A stretch of DNA of 41,941 nt, from contig JANNZY010000023.1 in NCBI GenBank assembly GCA_031410915.1, positions 1 through 41,941 of the forward strand, read 5' to 3'. Of the stretch, positions 7,755 through 15,522 are shown piece by piece. The notes under the pieces are model-generated. The model was not told where the DNA came from. It saw only the letters and a list, made by a program, of their open reading frames with translations, and did not search any database. Origin of the DNA: WLMZ01 sp031410915. GTDB lineage: Bacteria; Actinomycetota; Acidimicrobiia; Acidimicrobiales; Ilumatobacteraceae. The position numbers and the translations under genes are program-made. The first letter of the stretch is position 1. The number at the start of each line of letters is the position of its first letter.

Positions 7755-8510
7755 TCAGCGAGCGGCGCGGCGTTCGCGCGTGATGGCCAGTGGTCGGCTC
7801 TCGCGAGCGCGAATCACGAGCGTGTCGGCGAGGCGATCGTGCCAACCGCGGCCGCGACGGTCCCACAGGATCGGCGAGTAGGTCACGACCAGGACGACGA
7901 ACACACCGGCATCGACCGCATCGGGAGCGGTAGCCATCACCAGCGCGAGCAGTTCGCCCCACGACACGACCAGCCAACGCAGCATGGCTTTGCCCAGCCC
8001 GGGCGGTTCGAAGTCGTCGCTGCGCACCACACGTGTGCCGACGATTGCCTTGCCGATGGTGCGCCCGAAGAAGGCCGTGGCGAGGATCGTGTAGGCACCG
8101 AGACCGACGACGATCAGCCACAGGTCACGCGGATCCGCGGCGAGCGAGGCGGCAGTCACGAGCAGCCAGTCGATCAACGCACCGAGCAGTCGGCGGTTGA
8201 ACGATGCCACCTTGCGTCCGTCGGGCAACCGCTCCTGCGTCCACGCAATCGGGTTCGGGGCCGGCTCGTCCTCGAGCAGGATCGGTACGTCGACCGCGGG
8301 CACATCCGTCGCCCGCCGGTTGCGCCGCGCCGCGGCGGCATCGCCGACGATGGTCAACACGTTGTGCAGGTCGTTGGCCCGTTCCGTTGCCACTGAGACG
8401 GTCGTCGGCGACAACTCGAATGGGATCTCGGCGCCGCGCAGGTAGTTCTGCAACAGGGCGCGCTGATCTGTCGACAACCGATCGATCTGCACGACCTCGA
8501 GGTCGCTCAT
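7755..8510 (-). CDS. RDD family membrane protein with N-terminal extension
   Basis: A 251-residue protein. The C-terminal half is an RDD domain: ASFNRRLLGALIDWLLV, FFGRTIGKAIVGTRVV, LGKAMLRWLVVSWGE and ILWDRRGRGWHDRLADTLVI, with three to four transmembrane segments carrying the conserved R and D residues. The N-terminal 100 residues (MSDLEVVQIDRLSTDQRALL, YLRGAEIPFEL) look like a soluble regulatory extension, similar in flavour to domains that measure interface or signal residues, but it is not recognised. ATG 8510 is chosen; upstream in-frame ATGs at 8552 and 8600 have no better ribosome-binding site. RDD proteins are implicated in transport, for example Na+/H+ exchange in some bacteria. Confidence 0.78.
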   Translation of the reverse strand: MSDLEVVQIDRLSTDQRALLQNYLRGAEIPFELSPTTVSVATERANDLHNVLTIVGDAAAARRNRRATDVPAVDVPILLEDEPAPNPIAWTQERLPDGRKVASFNRRLLGALIDWLLVTAASLAADPRDLWLIVVGLGAYTILATAFFGRTIGKAIVGTRVVRSDDFEPPGLGKAMLRWLVVSWGELLALVMATAPDAVDAGVFVVLVVTYSPILWDRRGRGWHDRLADTLVIRARESRPLAITRERRAAR

Positions 8511-8617
8511 GCCGGATTCGCCTTCTGCACACACGTCACCAGTGTTCATCATCGGCACGAGGGCTGATTCGTTGAGCGAAAACGGCGAGTGGCGCGCCAC
8601 CGCTCAGCAGGGACGAC

Positions 8618-10270
8618 TCAGTTGGAGCCGGCGAGTGCGACCTCGCCGTCGAGATCTTGGACGTCGAAATCCATGGCGGACGCCGTGACGCCCTCGCGGC
8701 CGGGCAGATACCGAGCGCAGATCACTGCGGCAACCAGCACGATGCCCGCGCCGATGAGCATCGAGAGCTGCAGACCGTGTGCCCATGCAGTCTTGGCCGC
8801 ATCGATGACCCGGGTGGCGGTTGCATTGTCGCCGCTGGCCGCGATCTGGTTTGCGGTGCCGAGTGCACCGGCCAGAGATCCGTTGACCGACTCACGCACC
8901 TCGACGGGAAGGGTGGCGACCACACCGCTGATCTTGGACGTGTAGCCCGACGACAGGATGCTGCCGAGCACGGCGACGCCGAGGGTGGTGCCGACCTCGC
9001 GAGTGGTGTCGTTCATCGCCGAACCCACGCCCGCCTTGTCACGAGGCACCGATGACATGATCAACTCGGTCATCGGGCTCATCGTGAGGCCCATACCGAT
9101 GGCCATCGGGAACATGCCACCGAGCACGTGGCCGTAGCCGGACGACGCGTTCAGACCGCTGAGGATGACCACACCGACGGCTGTCAACAACATGCCGCCC
9201 GAAACCACCACGCGAGCGCCGAGGCGGGGCACCAGGTTCGCCGACACCGGCGCAGCGATGACCATCAGCGGCATGATCGGCAGCATGCGCAAGCCTGATT
9301 CGAACGGCCCGTAACCGAGCACCAGTTGGAACAGCTGGCTGACCACGAAGAAGAAGCCGAACATCGTCAGGAAGACCAGCATCATGGACAGCGAGCTGAC
9401 GCTGAAGCGCTTGTTCTTGAACAGCCGCACGTCCAGCATCGGCGACGGCGCCCGCAGCTCCCACAGCACGAACCCGGTCAGCAGGGTCAGACCGGCAACG
9501 ATGGTTCCCAAGCTCTTCGGCGACGTCCAACCCCAGTGCGGTGCCTCGATCAAGCCGTAGACGAAGGCGACCAGGCCGGCGATCGACAGCAGTGCGCCGA
9601 GCGGGTCCAGCTTCTGCGGGTGGCGGTTCTTGCTGGTCGGGATGAAGTAGGCACCGGCGGCGAAGGCGATGACCGTGACGGGAAGGTTGATCGCGAACGA
9701 CGAGCCCCACCAGAAGTGCTCGATGAGCCAGCCCCCGAGCACGAGCCCGAGGGCACCGCCACCGCCGGCGATGCCGGACCAGATCGCGATCGCCTTGGCC
9801 CGCTCACGAGAGGGGAAGCAGTTGACGAGGATGCTCAGCGTGGCCGGCATCACGAGTGCGCCACCGACGCCCATCGCAGCGCGGGCGATGATGACATCGC
9901 TGGCCGTGGTGGCGAAGAACGTGGTGTACGCCGAGCCGAGTCCGAACAGCGCGATACCTGCTTGCATGAAGCCCTTGCGGCCGAAGCGATCACCGAGCGT
10001 GCCGGCGGTGAACAACATGCCGGCGAAGACGAGCGAGTAGGCGTCGACCACCCACTGTTGCTGGCTGTTGGTCAGCCCGAGCGTCTCCGACATCGACGGC
10101 AGAGCGACGTTGAGCGACGTGTTGCCGATCACGATGATGATCAGGCTCAGGCAGAGCACACCGAGGATCACCCACCTGCGCTCGTAGGTCTCCGCTGGAA
10201 TGTCGTCGATGTCGTCGATGTCGATGTCGATGTTTGCATCGAACGAGTCGAGTGTGGTGGGGGTTGCCAC
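8618..10270 (-). CDS. DHA2 family MFS drug/proton antiporter (EmrB/QacA-like)
   Basis: A 550-residue transporter with about 14 transmembrane segments. It carries motif A (GTLGDRFGRKGFM) and the motif C-like stretch WSGIAGGGGALGLVLGG that marks drug:H+ antiporters, plus QQQWVVDAYSLVFAGM near TM2. It exports toxic organic compounds through the cytoplasmic membrane. The GTG at 10270 is preceded by GGGAG at 6-nt spacing and is preferred over more distal in-frame ATGs at 10327 and 10354, which would put a 21-bp tandem repeat inside the coding region as EHHRE repeats. A low-complexity acidic stretch (IDIDIDDIDDI) precedes TM1. It is divergent from a TetR regulator, its probable repressor. Confidence 0.9.
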   Translation of the reverse strand: MATPTTLDSFDANIDIDIDDIDDIPAETYERRWVILGVLCLSLIIIVIGNTSLNVALPSMSETLGLTNSQQQWVVDAYSLVFAGMLFTAGTLGDRFGRKGFMQAGIALFGLGSAYTTFFATTASDVIIARAAMGVGGALVMPATLSILVNCFPSRERAKAIAIWSGIAGGGGALGLVLGGWLIEHFWWGSSFAINLPVTVIAFAAGAYFIPTSKNRHPQKLDPLGALLSIAGLVAFVYGLIEAPHWGWTSPKSLGTIVAGLTLLTGFVLWELRAPSPMLDVRLFKNKRFSVSSLSMMLVFLTMFGFFFVVSQLFQLVLGYGPFESGLRMLPIMPLMVIAAPVSANLVPRLGARVVVSGGMLLTAVGVVILSGLNASSGYGHVLGGMFPMAIGMGLTMSPMTELIMSSVPRDKAGVGSAMNDTTREVGTTLGVAVLGSILSSGYTSKISGVVATLPVEVRESVNGSLAGALGTANQIAASGDNATATRVIDAAKTAWAHGLQLSMLIGAGIVLVAAVICARYLPGREGVTASAMDFDVQDLDGEVALAGSN

Positions 10271-10281
10271 GGTCGTCTCCC

Positions 10282-10323
10282 TCTCTCTGTGATGTTCAGT
10301 CGTCTCTCTGTGATGTTCAATCG
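10282..10323. repeat. Two tandem 21-bp direct repeats in the exporter leader
   Basis: TCTCTCTGTGATGTTCAGTCG (10282-10302) is followed directly by a copy differing at one position (10303-10323). If the exporter starts at GTG 10270, the repeats sit just upstream of its ribosome-binding site in the 5' leader. Recent duplication or an RNA/DNA-binding role are both possible. Confidence 0.7.
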
Positions 10324-10332
10324 TCATCCAAC

Positions 10333-10346
10333 TGGCAGTACTGCCA
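10333..10346. promoter_or_regulatory. Perfect 14-bp palindrome, candidate TetR operator
   Basis: TGGCAGTACTGCCA is fully palindromic and lies between the divergent exporter and TetR genes. Its length and position fit an operator for the TetR protein encoded at 10414. This is inference from symmetry and context only. Confidence 0.55.
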
Positions 10347-10356
10347 AAAGTCAACC

Positions 10357-10379
10357 GTGACAGATTGCACAGCTGTCAC
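10357..10379. promoter_or_regulatory. Inverted repeat GTGACAG-N9-CTGTCAC, second candidate operator
   Basis: Seven-base arms separated by nine bases, 34 bp upstream of the TetR start codon. A further small symmetric element, AGGGT-N7-ACCCT, lies at 10389-10405. One or both may be the autoregulatory site of the TetR gene. Confidence 0.5.
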
Positions 10380-10413
10380 GAATGCACAAGGGTGCTGAGT
10401 ACCCTGATCGGCG

Positions 10414-11082
10414 ATGAACGCTGCGACTCATCGAGCGCCACGCACCCGTGACGTCACCGACACCGGCGACCAGATCGACGACCATCCGGGCGATACTGCG
10501 CGGGCGTCGCTACGCCAGCGCAAGAAGGACGCGACCCATCAGGCCATCGGTGACGCGGCGTGGGAGCTGTTCGCCGAGCGGGGCTACGACGAGACCTCCA
10601 TCAATGACATCGCTGAGCGGGCCAACGTCGCGCCACGCACGTTCTTCCGCTACTACCCCACCAAGGAAGCCGTCCTCTATCCCGAGTTCGCGGACCTGCT
10701 GATCCAGATGCGTAAGGCGTTCAACGCGCGGCCGGCGGACGAGCCGGTGCTGCACAGCCTGCTCGCCGCAATCGAGACGATGTCGAACATGATGACAGCG
10801 GCCAACGATCGCAACCAGGCCCGGCTGTCGATGATGAAGACTGCGCACAACGAATCGATGGGTGAGTACTTCCGCAGCAAGATGGTCGCCGAAGTGGCCG
10901 AGCTCGTGCGCCAACGCGACGCGCATCGCCCCGATTGCGATCTTCGTGCCCAATTGGCATCGGGAATCTTGAGTGTCATCCTGGATACGGCGCGGGCGCA
11001 TTGGCTGGAAACGGGTGCCAGCGAATCCTTTCCCGACGTCGGCAATCGCTGCATGACCCTGGTGCACGAGCTGCTCGACTGA
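10414..11082 (+). CDS. TetR family transcriptional regulator
   Basis: A 222-residue protein. After a 32-residue disordered extension, the TetR helix-turn-helix is clear at about 34-85: RKKDATHQAIGDAAWELFAE, GYDETSINDIAERANVAP and RTFFRYYPTKEAVLYPEF. The C-terminal helical ligand-binding and dimerisation domain is of the type seen in acyl-CoA or drug-responsive regulators, without a diagnostic motif. It is divergent from the DHA2 exporter with palindromes in the shared 143-bp region, so local repression of the exporter is likely. ATG 10414 has no strong Shine-Dalgarno sequence; a shorter start within the disordered stretch is possible. Confidence 0.9.
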   Translation: MNAATHRAPRTRDVTDTGDQIDDHPGDTARASLRQRKKDATHQAIGDAAWELFAERGYDETSINDIAERANVAPRTFFRYYPTKEAVLYPEFADLLIQMRKAFNARPADEPVLHSLLAAIETMSNMMTAANDRNQARLSMMKTAHNESMGEYFRSKMVAEVAELVRQRDAHRPDCDLRAQLASGILSVILDTARAHWLETGASESFPDVGNRCMTLVHELLD

Positions 11083-11149
11083 CTCGTGTCGGATTGATTT
11101 TCCATGTACTGCTCGCCACGATTCATTCGTACTGTTATTCTCCAACCCC

Positions 11150-13243
11150 ATGTCCTCCAATCACGGCGGGGAGTGGGACAACCACCCTCCGCTACGGACA
11201 ACGGCGGCCTGGGCTGCGAGTGCGGCGACAATCGACTTCCCCGCGCTCTTCGAGTCGGCCCCGGACGCATACCTGGTGCTGTCGCCCGATCTGACCATCC
11301 TCGCGGCGAACCGCCAGCGTTCTGTCGTGACGATGATCGCCGGGCAAGACATCGTCGGCCGTCCGTTGTTCGAGGTGTTCCCGGACAATCCCGACGACGT
11401 CGACGCGAACGGGGTGTCCAACCTGCGCGCGTCGTTGCAACGCGTCATCGACACAGGTCTGCCCGATCGGATGCCACGCCAGAAGTACGACATCCGCCGC
11501 CCGATCGATCTCGGCGGCGAGTTCGAGGTCCGCTACTGGAGCTCGCTGAACTCACCCGTGCCCTGGCCAGACGGCACGCTGCGCTACATCGTCCACCGCG
11601 TCGAGGACATCACACCGACGGTGCTGGTCGAGGAGCAAGCACTCGCCCAACGACAGCTCGCGGCCACCCTGGCCGGTGCTGTACGTGAGCGGACATCGGA
11701 ACTCGTCGAGGCGAATGCCCAACTGCAGCGCGCGAACGACGCGAAGAACGACTTCCTGTCGCGCATCAGCCACGAACTACGGACACCGCTCAACGCGATC
11801 CTCGGGTTCGGGCAGCTGCTGCAGATGGACAACCTCGGGGCCGATCACCGGGCGAGCGTCGATCAGATCATCAAGGCCGGCGGACACCTGCTGGAACTGA
11901 TCGACGAAGTACTGGACATCTCACGGGTGGAGAGTGGATCGCTGCGGCTCTCGCTCGAACCCGTCAACGTGCACGAGATCGTCGCCGACACAGTGGCGAT
12001 GATCGAGCCGATGGCCGCTGCTCGCGGCATCGCTCTGCAGAACGACCTGCCCCCCGGTGTCGATCTGCACGTGCACGCCGATCGGCAGCGGTTCCGCCAG
12101 GTGCTCGTGAACCTGGTCGCCAACGCAGTGAAGTACAACCGTGAGAACGGGATGGTGCGCATCAGCCAGGACCTCATCGAAGACGTCGTGCGCATCTCCG
12201 TTGCCGACACGGGCGTCGGCATCCCGATCCATGGCATTCCATGTCTCTTCCAGCCGTTCGAACGACTCGATGCCGACCACACGACGGTGCAAGGCACCGG
12301 TCTCGGCCTGGCGCTGACGAAGAGCCTCGTCGAAGCGATGCGCGGCGAGATCGGTGTGACGAGCACGTACGGGACCGGCACCACGTTCTGGGTCGACTTC
12401 GCGCTGACCCAACCGGCAGCGATCGACGAAGCGGTGCTCGACATCGCGCTCGAAGCGATCGGCCGCGCCGGCGTGCGGACTCCGGACAAGACGGTGCTGT
12501 ACGTCGAGGACAACCTGTCCAACGTTCGCCTCGTCGAGCGAGTGATGGAACGCCGGCCGGAGGTCAACCTCATCGTCGCGATGCAGGGTCGGCTGGCGTT
12601 CGATCTCGCGGTCGAGCACAAGCCGAGTCTGGTGTTGCTCGACCTGCATCTGCCCGACATCGGTGGCGAGGACGTCCTGCGCCTGCTGCGGTCGGACCCG
12701 CGTACGGCGACCATTCCGGTCATCATCCTGAGTGCCGACGCGACCCCGACGCAGATCCGTGGACTGCACGCGCTCGGGGCGAACGACTATCTGACGAAGC
12801 CGTTCGACATCCCTCGGCTGCTGTCACTCGTCGATGGCAACAGCACTGACGGCGCCGTGGCCGACGACGACGTCAACCATCCATTGGATCGGTCCACCGT
12901 CACCACCCTGCACCATTTGCTTGCCGGACAGATGGGCGTTCGGGAGAACTTCGCGCAGCTGATCGAGTTGTTCGCGGCCGATTGCGTCGACCACCTGCGC
13001 GAACTCCGCGAGGCGGTGCTCGCCGGCGATGCCGGCAGGGTCGAGCGCTTCGCCCACCGCCTCAGCGGCAGCAGCGGCAACCTCGGGGCACGCATCGTGG
13101 CTCGGTTGTGCCGCGAGCTGGAACAGATGGGTACCAGCGGAGATCTCGCTGCGGCACCGGGCGTCTTGCATCGTTTGGAAGAGGCCTGCGCGTCTGCCAC
13201 GTCTGCGCTGCGAGCCGAGGTCGACGTCACCAGCCGCCTCTGA
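11150..13243 (+). CDS. Hybrid sensor histidine kinase (PAS-HisKA-HATPase-REC-Hpt)
   Basis: A 697-residue soluble kinase without transmembrane segments. Domains in order: PAS (about 20-150, ALFESAPDAYLVLSPDL, RYIVHRVEDIT); a coiled linker; a HisKA dimerisation domain with phosphorylated His208 in SRISHELRTPLNAIL; an ATPase domain with N-box VNLVANAVKYN and glycine boxes VADTGVGIP and GTGLGLALTKSL; a receiver domain with LYVEDN and acceptor Asp498 in LLDLHLPDIGG and YLTKPFD; and an Hpt domain with His636 in FAHRLSGSSGNLG. It therefore carries a complete intramolecular His-Asp-His relay, but no response regulator or output gene is adjacent. No Shine-Dalgarno sequence precedes ATG 11150. It converges on the Pcs gene with only a 10-bp gap. 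Confidence 0.92.
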   Translation: MSSNHGGEWDNHPPLRTTAAWAASAATIDFPALFESAPDAYLVLSPDLTILAANRQRSVVTMIAGQDIVGRPLFEVFPDNPDDVDANGVSNLRASLQRVIDTGLPDRMPRQKYDIRRPIDLGGEFEVRYWSSLNSPVPWPDGTLRYIVHRVEDITPTVLVEEQALAQRQLAATLAGAVRERTSELVEANAQLQRANDAKNDFLSRISHELRTPLNAILGFGQLLQMDNLGADHRASVDQIIKAGGHLLELIDEVLDISRVESGSLRLSLEPVNVHEIVADTVAMIEPMAAARGIALQNDLPPGVDLHVHADRQRFRQVLVNLVANAVKYNRENGMVRISQDLIEDVVRISVADTGVGIPIHGIPCLFQPFERLDADHTTVQGTGLGLALTKSLVEAMRGEIGVTSTYGTGTTFWVDFALTQPAAIDEAVLDIALEAIGRAGVRTPDKTVLYVEDNLSNVRLVERVMERRPEVNLIVAMQGRLAFDLAVEHKPSLVLLDLHLPDIGGEDVLRLLRSDPRTATIPVIILSADATPTQIRGLHALGANDYLTKPFDIPRLLSLVDGNSTDGAVADDDVNHPLDRSTVTTLHHLLAGQMGVRENFAQLIELFAADCVDHLRELREAVLAGDAGRVERFAHRLSGSSGNLGARIVARLCRELEQMGTSGDLAAAPGVLHRLEEACASATSALRAEVDVTSRL

Positions 13244-13253
13244 CCGATGCGGC

Positions 13254-13982
13254 CTATGCAGCGCTGAGCGCTTCGGGCGTTCGGCGCAGGTAGAGCAGTC
13301 GACGGATCGATGTCAGGATGGTCCACAGCGGCGCGATCGACAACACGATGCGGACCGGCACGACGTCGTCGGGATGAACGATCGCGAGCCACAGCATCGA
13401 GCCGAGCCAGGCGGTCATGAACCCGATCGCCACGGCGCGCCCTTCGCGCACGGAGACGGGGTGGGCGAACGGCACCTTCGACAGCGTGAGCACGACGAAG
13501 ACGGCGCACAGCACAAGGTTCACCCACGGCCCGGTGCGGATCAGGTAGAGCGTCGGGATGATCATGTTCCATTCAGCGGGGAAGCCGCGGAACCAGCGAT
13601 CGGGTGTCTCCTGATCGGTGCGCGACATCCACAGCGCGCCCGAGACCAGGATCGCGAAACATGTGACCGCGGTGGTGTGGTCGGGCACCATGTCGAAGCG
13701 GTCCAAGAACGCGACGGGCAAGATGGTGCAAGTGAAGAAGTCGATGATCAGGTCCAGCGAGTGGCCGTTCAAGTGCGGGATGCGCTTGCCGACGTCCAGC
13801 TTGCGGGCCACCGGCCCGTCGATGCCGTCCAGGATCAGCGCCACGATGAGCCAGATGATCGCCCGCTGGGCGCTGCCGTCGATGACGCCATTCATGCCGA
13901 GGTAGCCCACGAAGACACCGGCGCAGGTGAAAACGTGGACACCCCAGGCGACCCGCACGTGTCGGCGCGTGTACTCCTCCAT
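13254..13982 (-). CDS. pcs: Phosphatidylcholine synthase (CDP-alcohol phosphatidyltransferase)
   Basis: A 242-residue integral membrane enzyme with about seven to eight transmembrane helices. The CDP-alcohol phosphotransferase motif is present at 52-81: DGIDGPVAR followed by LDLIIDF with Asp52, Asp55, Asp77 and Asp81. The surrounding stretches (KRIPHLNGHSLDLIIDFFTC, RWFRGFPAEWNMIIP, SKVPFAHPV) resemble bacterial phosphatidylcholine synthase, which condenses CDP-diacylglycerol with choline to give phosphatidylcholine and CMP. One difference: Asn sits where many Pcs proteins have Asp in the PxxDG segment. It is monocistronic and convergent with the histidine kinase. Phosphatidylcholine is uncommon in actinobacteria; the symbol is given on sequence resemblance, and another choline-like alcohol is possible. 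Confidence 0.8.
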   Translation of the reverse strand: MEEYTRRHVRVAWGVHVFTCAGVFVGYLGMNGVIDGSAQRAIIWLIVALILDGIDGPVARKLDVGKRIPHLNGHSLDLIIDFFTCTILPVAFLDRFDMVPDHTTAVTCFAILVSGALWMSRTDQETPDRWFRGFPAEWNMIIPTLYLIRTGPWVNLVLCAVFVVLTLSKVPFAHPVSVREGRAVAIGFMTAWLGSMLWLAIVHPDDVVPVRIVLSIAPLWTILTSIRRLLYLRRTPEALSAA

Positions 13983-14119
13983 CAGACCTCCCGGCAGTTC
14001 GTCGTGTGCAGCTGTCGCGTTACCCGGCCCTGCTCCCTGTCAACCGGCTTGATGATGGCACCTCCCGGGGCCCCGACTCGGCATTTGGGCCCGGCAGGCG
14101 TCGCGCTGCCCGACGCAGT

Positions 14120-14152
14120 GGTGGTCGACGGGTGGTCGGCGGGTGGTCAACG
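14120..14152. repeat. Three tandem 11-bp repeats, GGTGGTC plus 4 bp
   Basis: GGTGGTCGACG, GGTGGTCGGCG and GGTGGTCAACG follow one another without gaps. They span the stop codon of the oxidoreductase (14147) and the 164-bp spacer to the Pcs start. A small GC-rich imperfect hairpin lies just upstream, at about 14064-14095. Confidence 0.7.
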
Positions 14153-15244
14153 CGCGGGTTCGTCACTGGCGAGATGAGGCCGCAGGTCGGGATGGATGCT
14201 CTCGCCGTCCAGGATCGTGGTGGCCAGGCGCTCGCCGAGGAGCGGCCCGAACTTCATCATGTTGCTGCCCGTGCAGGCGACGACCCGACCGCTGCGGGCA
14301 GCCAAGAAGCCGTCGCCGCGGGCGTCCAGCCACGGTGCCTCCAGCGACACACAGCGGATCTCGTCGATCGGCGTCGGGTCCAGCGCGGGCATGTGCTCGG
14401 CGACCCAGGCCGAATGCTGACGATGGACCTCCGCCGCGAATTCCGAGTCGCTGACCTGCTCGATCGGCACCGGTGGGCCGGGATCGTGCAGCCCCAGACC
14501 CCACCGACCGGTGCTGCCGATCGGCAGTCCGTACGCCGATTCGAGCACGAGCGCTGCCGTCGGTGCGAGCATCCCCTCGCGCGCCGCGTACGTCAGGCGA
14601 ACATGATGCGACCAGCGCAGGTCGAGGTCGATGCCGAGCGGCGCAACGAGCGGACCCGTGGTCGTTCCGGCGCACACCAGGACGTGTCCGGCCCGCAACG
14701 TGGTGCCGTCGGTGAGGCGCACGCTCGCGGCGGGGTTTGCTCCATCGTCCTCGACCGCGACAACGTCGGCTGACCGAATCGTGAGTCGTGCCGCCAACGC
14801 ATGCTGGACGCGGCGAATTCGGATGCTGCCGGCGGCCGGGTCGACGATGCCATGCGCCCAGTCACGATGAGGTGCTAGGTGCGGTACGAGACGGGAGATC
14901 TCGGCGGCGTCGACGAACCGGACATCGGCGCCTGCCGACGACATCGCCGCGCGCTGGTCGTCGATCAAGGGTCCGGCCGACACGAGCCCTTCACTACCCA
15001 GCAGACGCCCGCAGGCCAACTCGGTCTGCCACCGTCGCCAACCGGCGAGCGCGTCCATCGCGAGCGAACACAGGCGAGAATCGCCGTGCAGGACGCGGAA
15101 GATGCGGGCCAGGCCGGCGGACTGCTCGGCGGCGACGCCGCGCCGCTCGAGCACGACGACGTCGACACCACGGCGAGTCAGTTCGTACGCTGCGGCGAGT
15201 CCGCTGATGCCGGCCCCGATGACGATCACGTCACGCTGATCCAC
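14147..15244 (-). CDS. FAD-dependent oxidoreductase, sarcosine-oxidase-like (DAO family)
   Basis: A 365-residue flavoprotein. The N-terminal dinucleotide-binding motif is VIVIGAGISGLAAAYEL with VVVLERR closing the Rossmann fold; a second FAD contact is VLVCAGTTTGPLV. The C-terminal ACTGSNMMKFGPLLGERLA resembles the flavin-side segment of monomeric sarcosine/N-methyl-amino-acid oxidases. These oxidise secondary amines to imines and produce hydrogen peroxide; the substrate here is unknown. The GTG at 15244 immediately precedes the FAD motif and is chosen over an upstream codon that would add 16 basic residues. It lies upstream of Pcs on the same strand. A functional link through methylated amines and choline is only a suggestion. 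Confidence 0.85.
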   Translation of the reverse strand: MDQRDVIVIGAGISGLAAAYELTRRGVDVVVLERRGVAAEQSAGLARIFRVLHGDSRLCSLAMDALAGWRRWQTELACGRLLGSEGLVSAGPLIDDQRAAMSSAGADVRFVDAAEISRLVPHLAPHRDWAHGIVDPAAGSIRIRRVQHALAARLTIRSADVVAVEDDGANPAASVRLTDGTTLRAGHVLVCAGTTTGPLVAPLGIDLDLRWSHHVRLTYAAREGMLAPTAALVLESAYGLPIGSTGRWGLGLHDPGPPVPIEQVSDSEFAAEVHRQHSAWVAEHMPALDPTPIDEIRCVSLEAPWLDARGDGFLAARSGRVVACTGSNMMKFGPLLGERLATTILDGESIHPDLRPHLASDEPAR

Positions 15245-15343
15245 GCCGCGAACCCTATCCCCGCACTTCCGGTGCCAGGCCTCGCCGCTCAATGCGGCAT
15301 CGACGACGCCCTGTGATCATCACGTTGAGCCTCACCGTCGTCG

Positions 15344-15383
15344 AAAAAGATGTCGTCCCGCCCGGGCATTGGGCGGGACGACA
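15344..15383 (-). terminator. Intrinsic terminator for the ligase/FecR-like gene
   Basis: On the minus strand a perfect 13-bp stem (TGTCGTCCCGCCC paired with GGGCGGGACGACA, 7-nt loop) is followed by TCTTTTTCGA. It lies 140 bp beyond the stop codon at 15523. The remaining spacer to 15522 holds nothing else I can recognise. Confidence 0.85.
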
Positions 15384-15522
15384 GAACGATCGCTGGACTC
15401 GAGCTGGGTGGGGCGGCGTCCAGCGAATCTGGTTGTAATCGCCACCGGGGGACAGCGGCACCGGTTTGTGCCCACCAACCGGGTGGCTCAAACACGATCC
15501 GTCGAAAACATTCCGAGCTTGC

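Noticed and set aside
10282..10323. CRISPR-like repeat
   Set aside because: Only two units directly abutting, with no spacers and no cas genes.
14064..14095. Terminator hairpin between Pcs and the oxidoreductase
   Set aside because: CCGGGGCCC/GGGCCCGG pairing needs a bulge and has a long loop with no T-tract; too weak to list as a feature.
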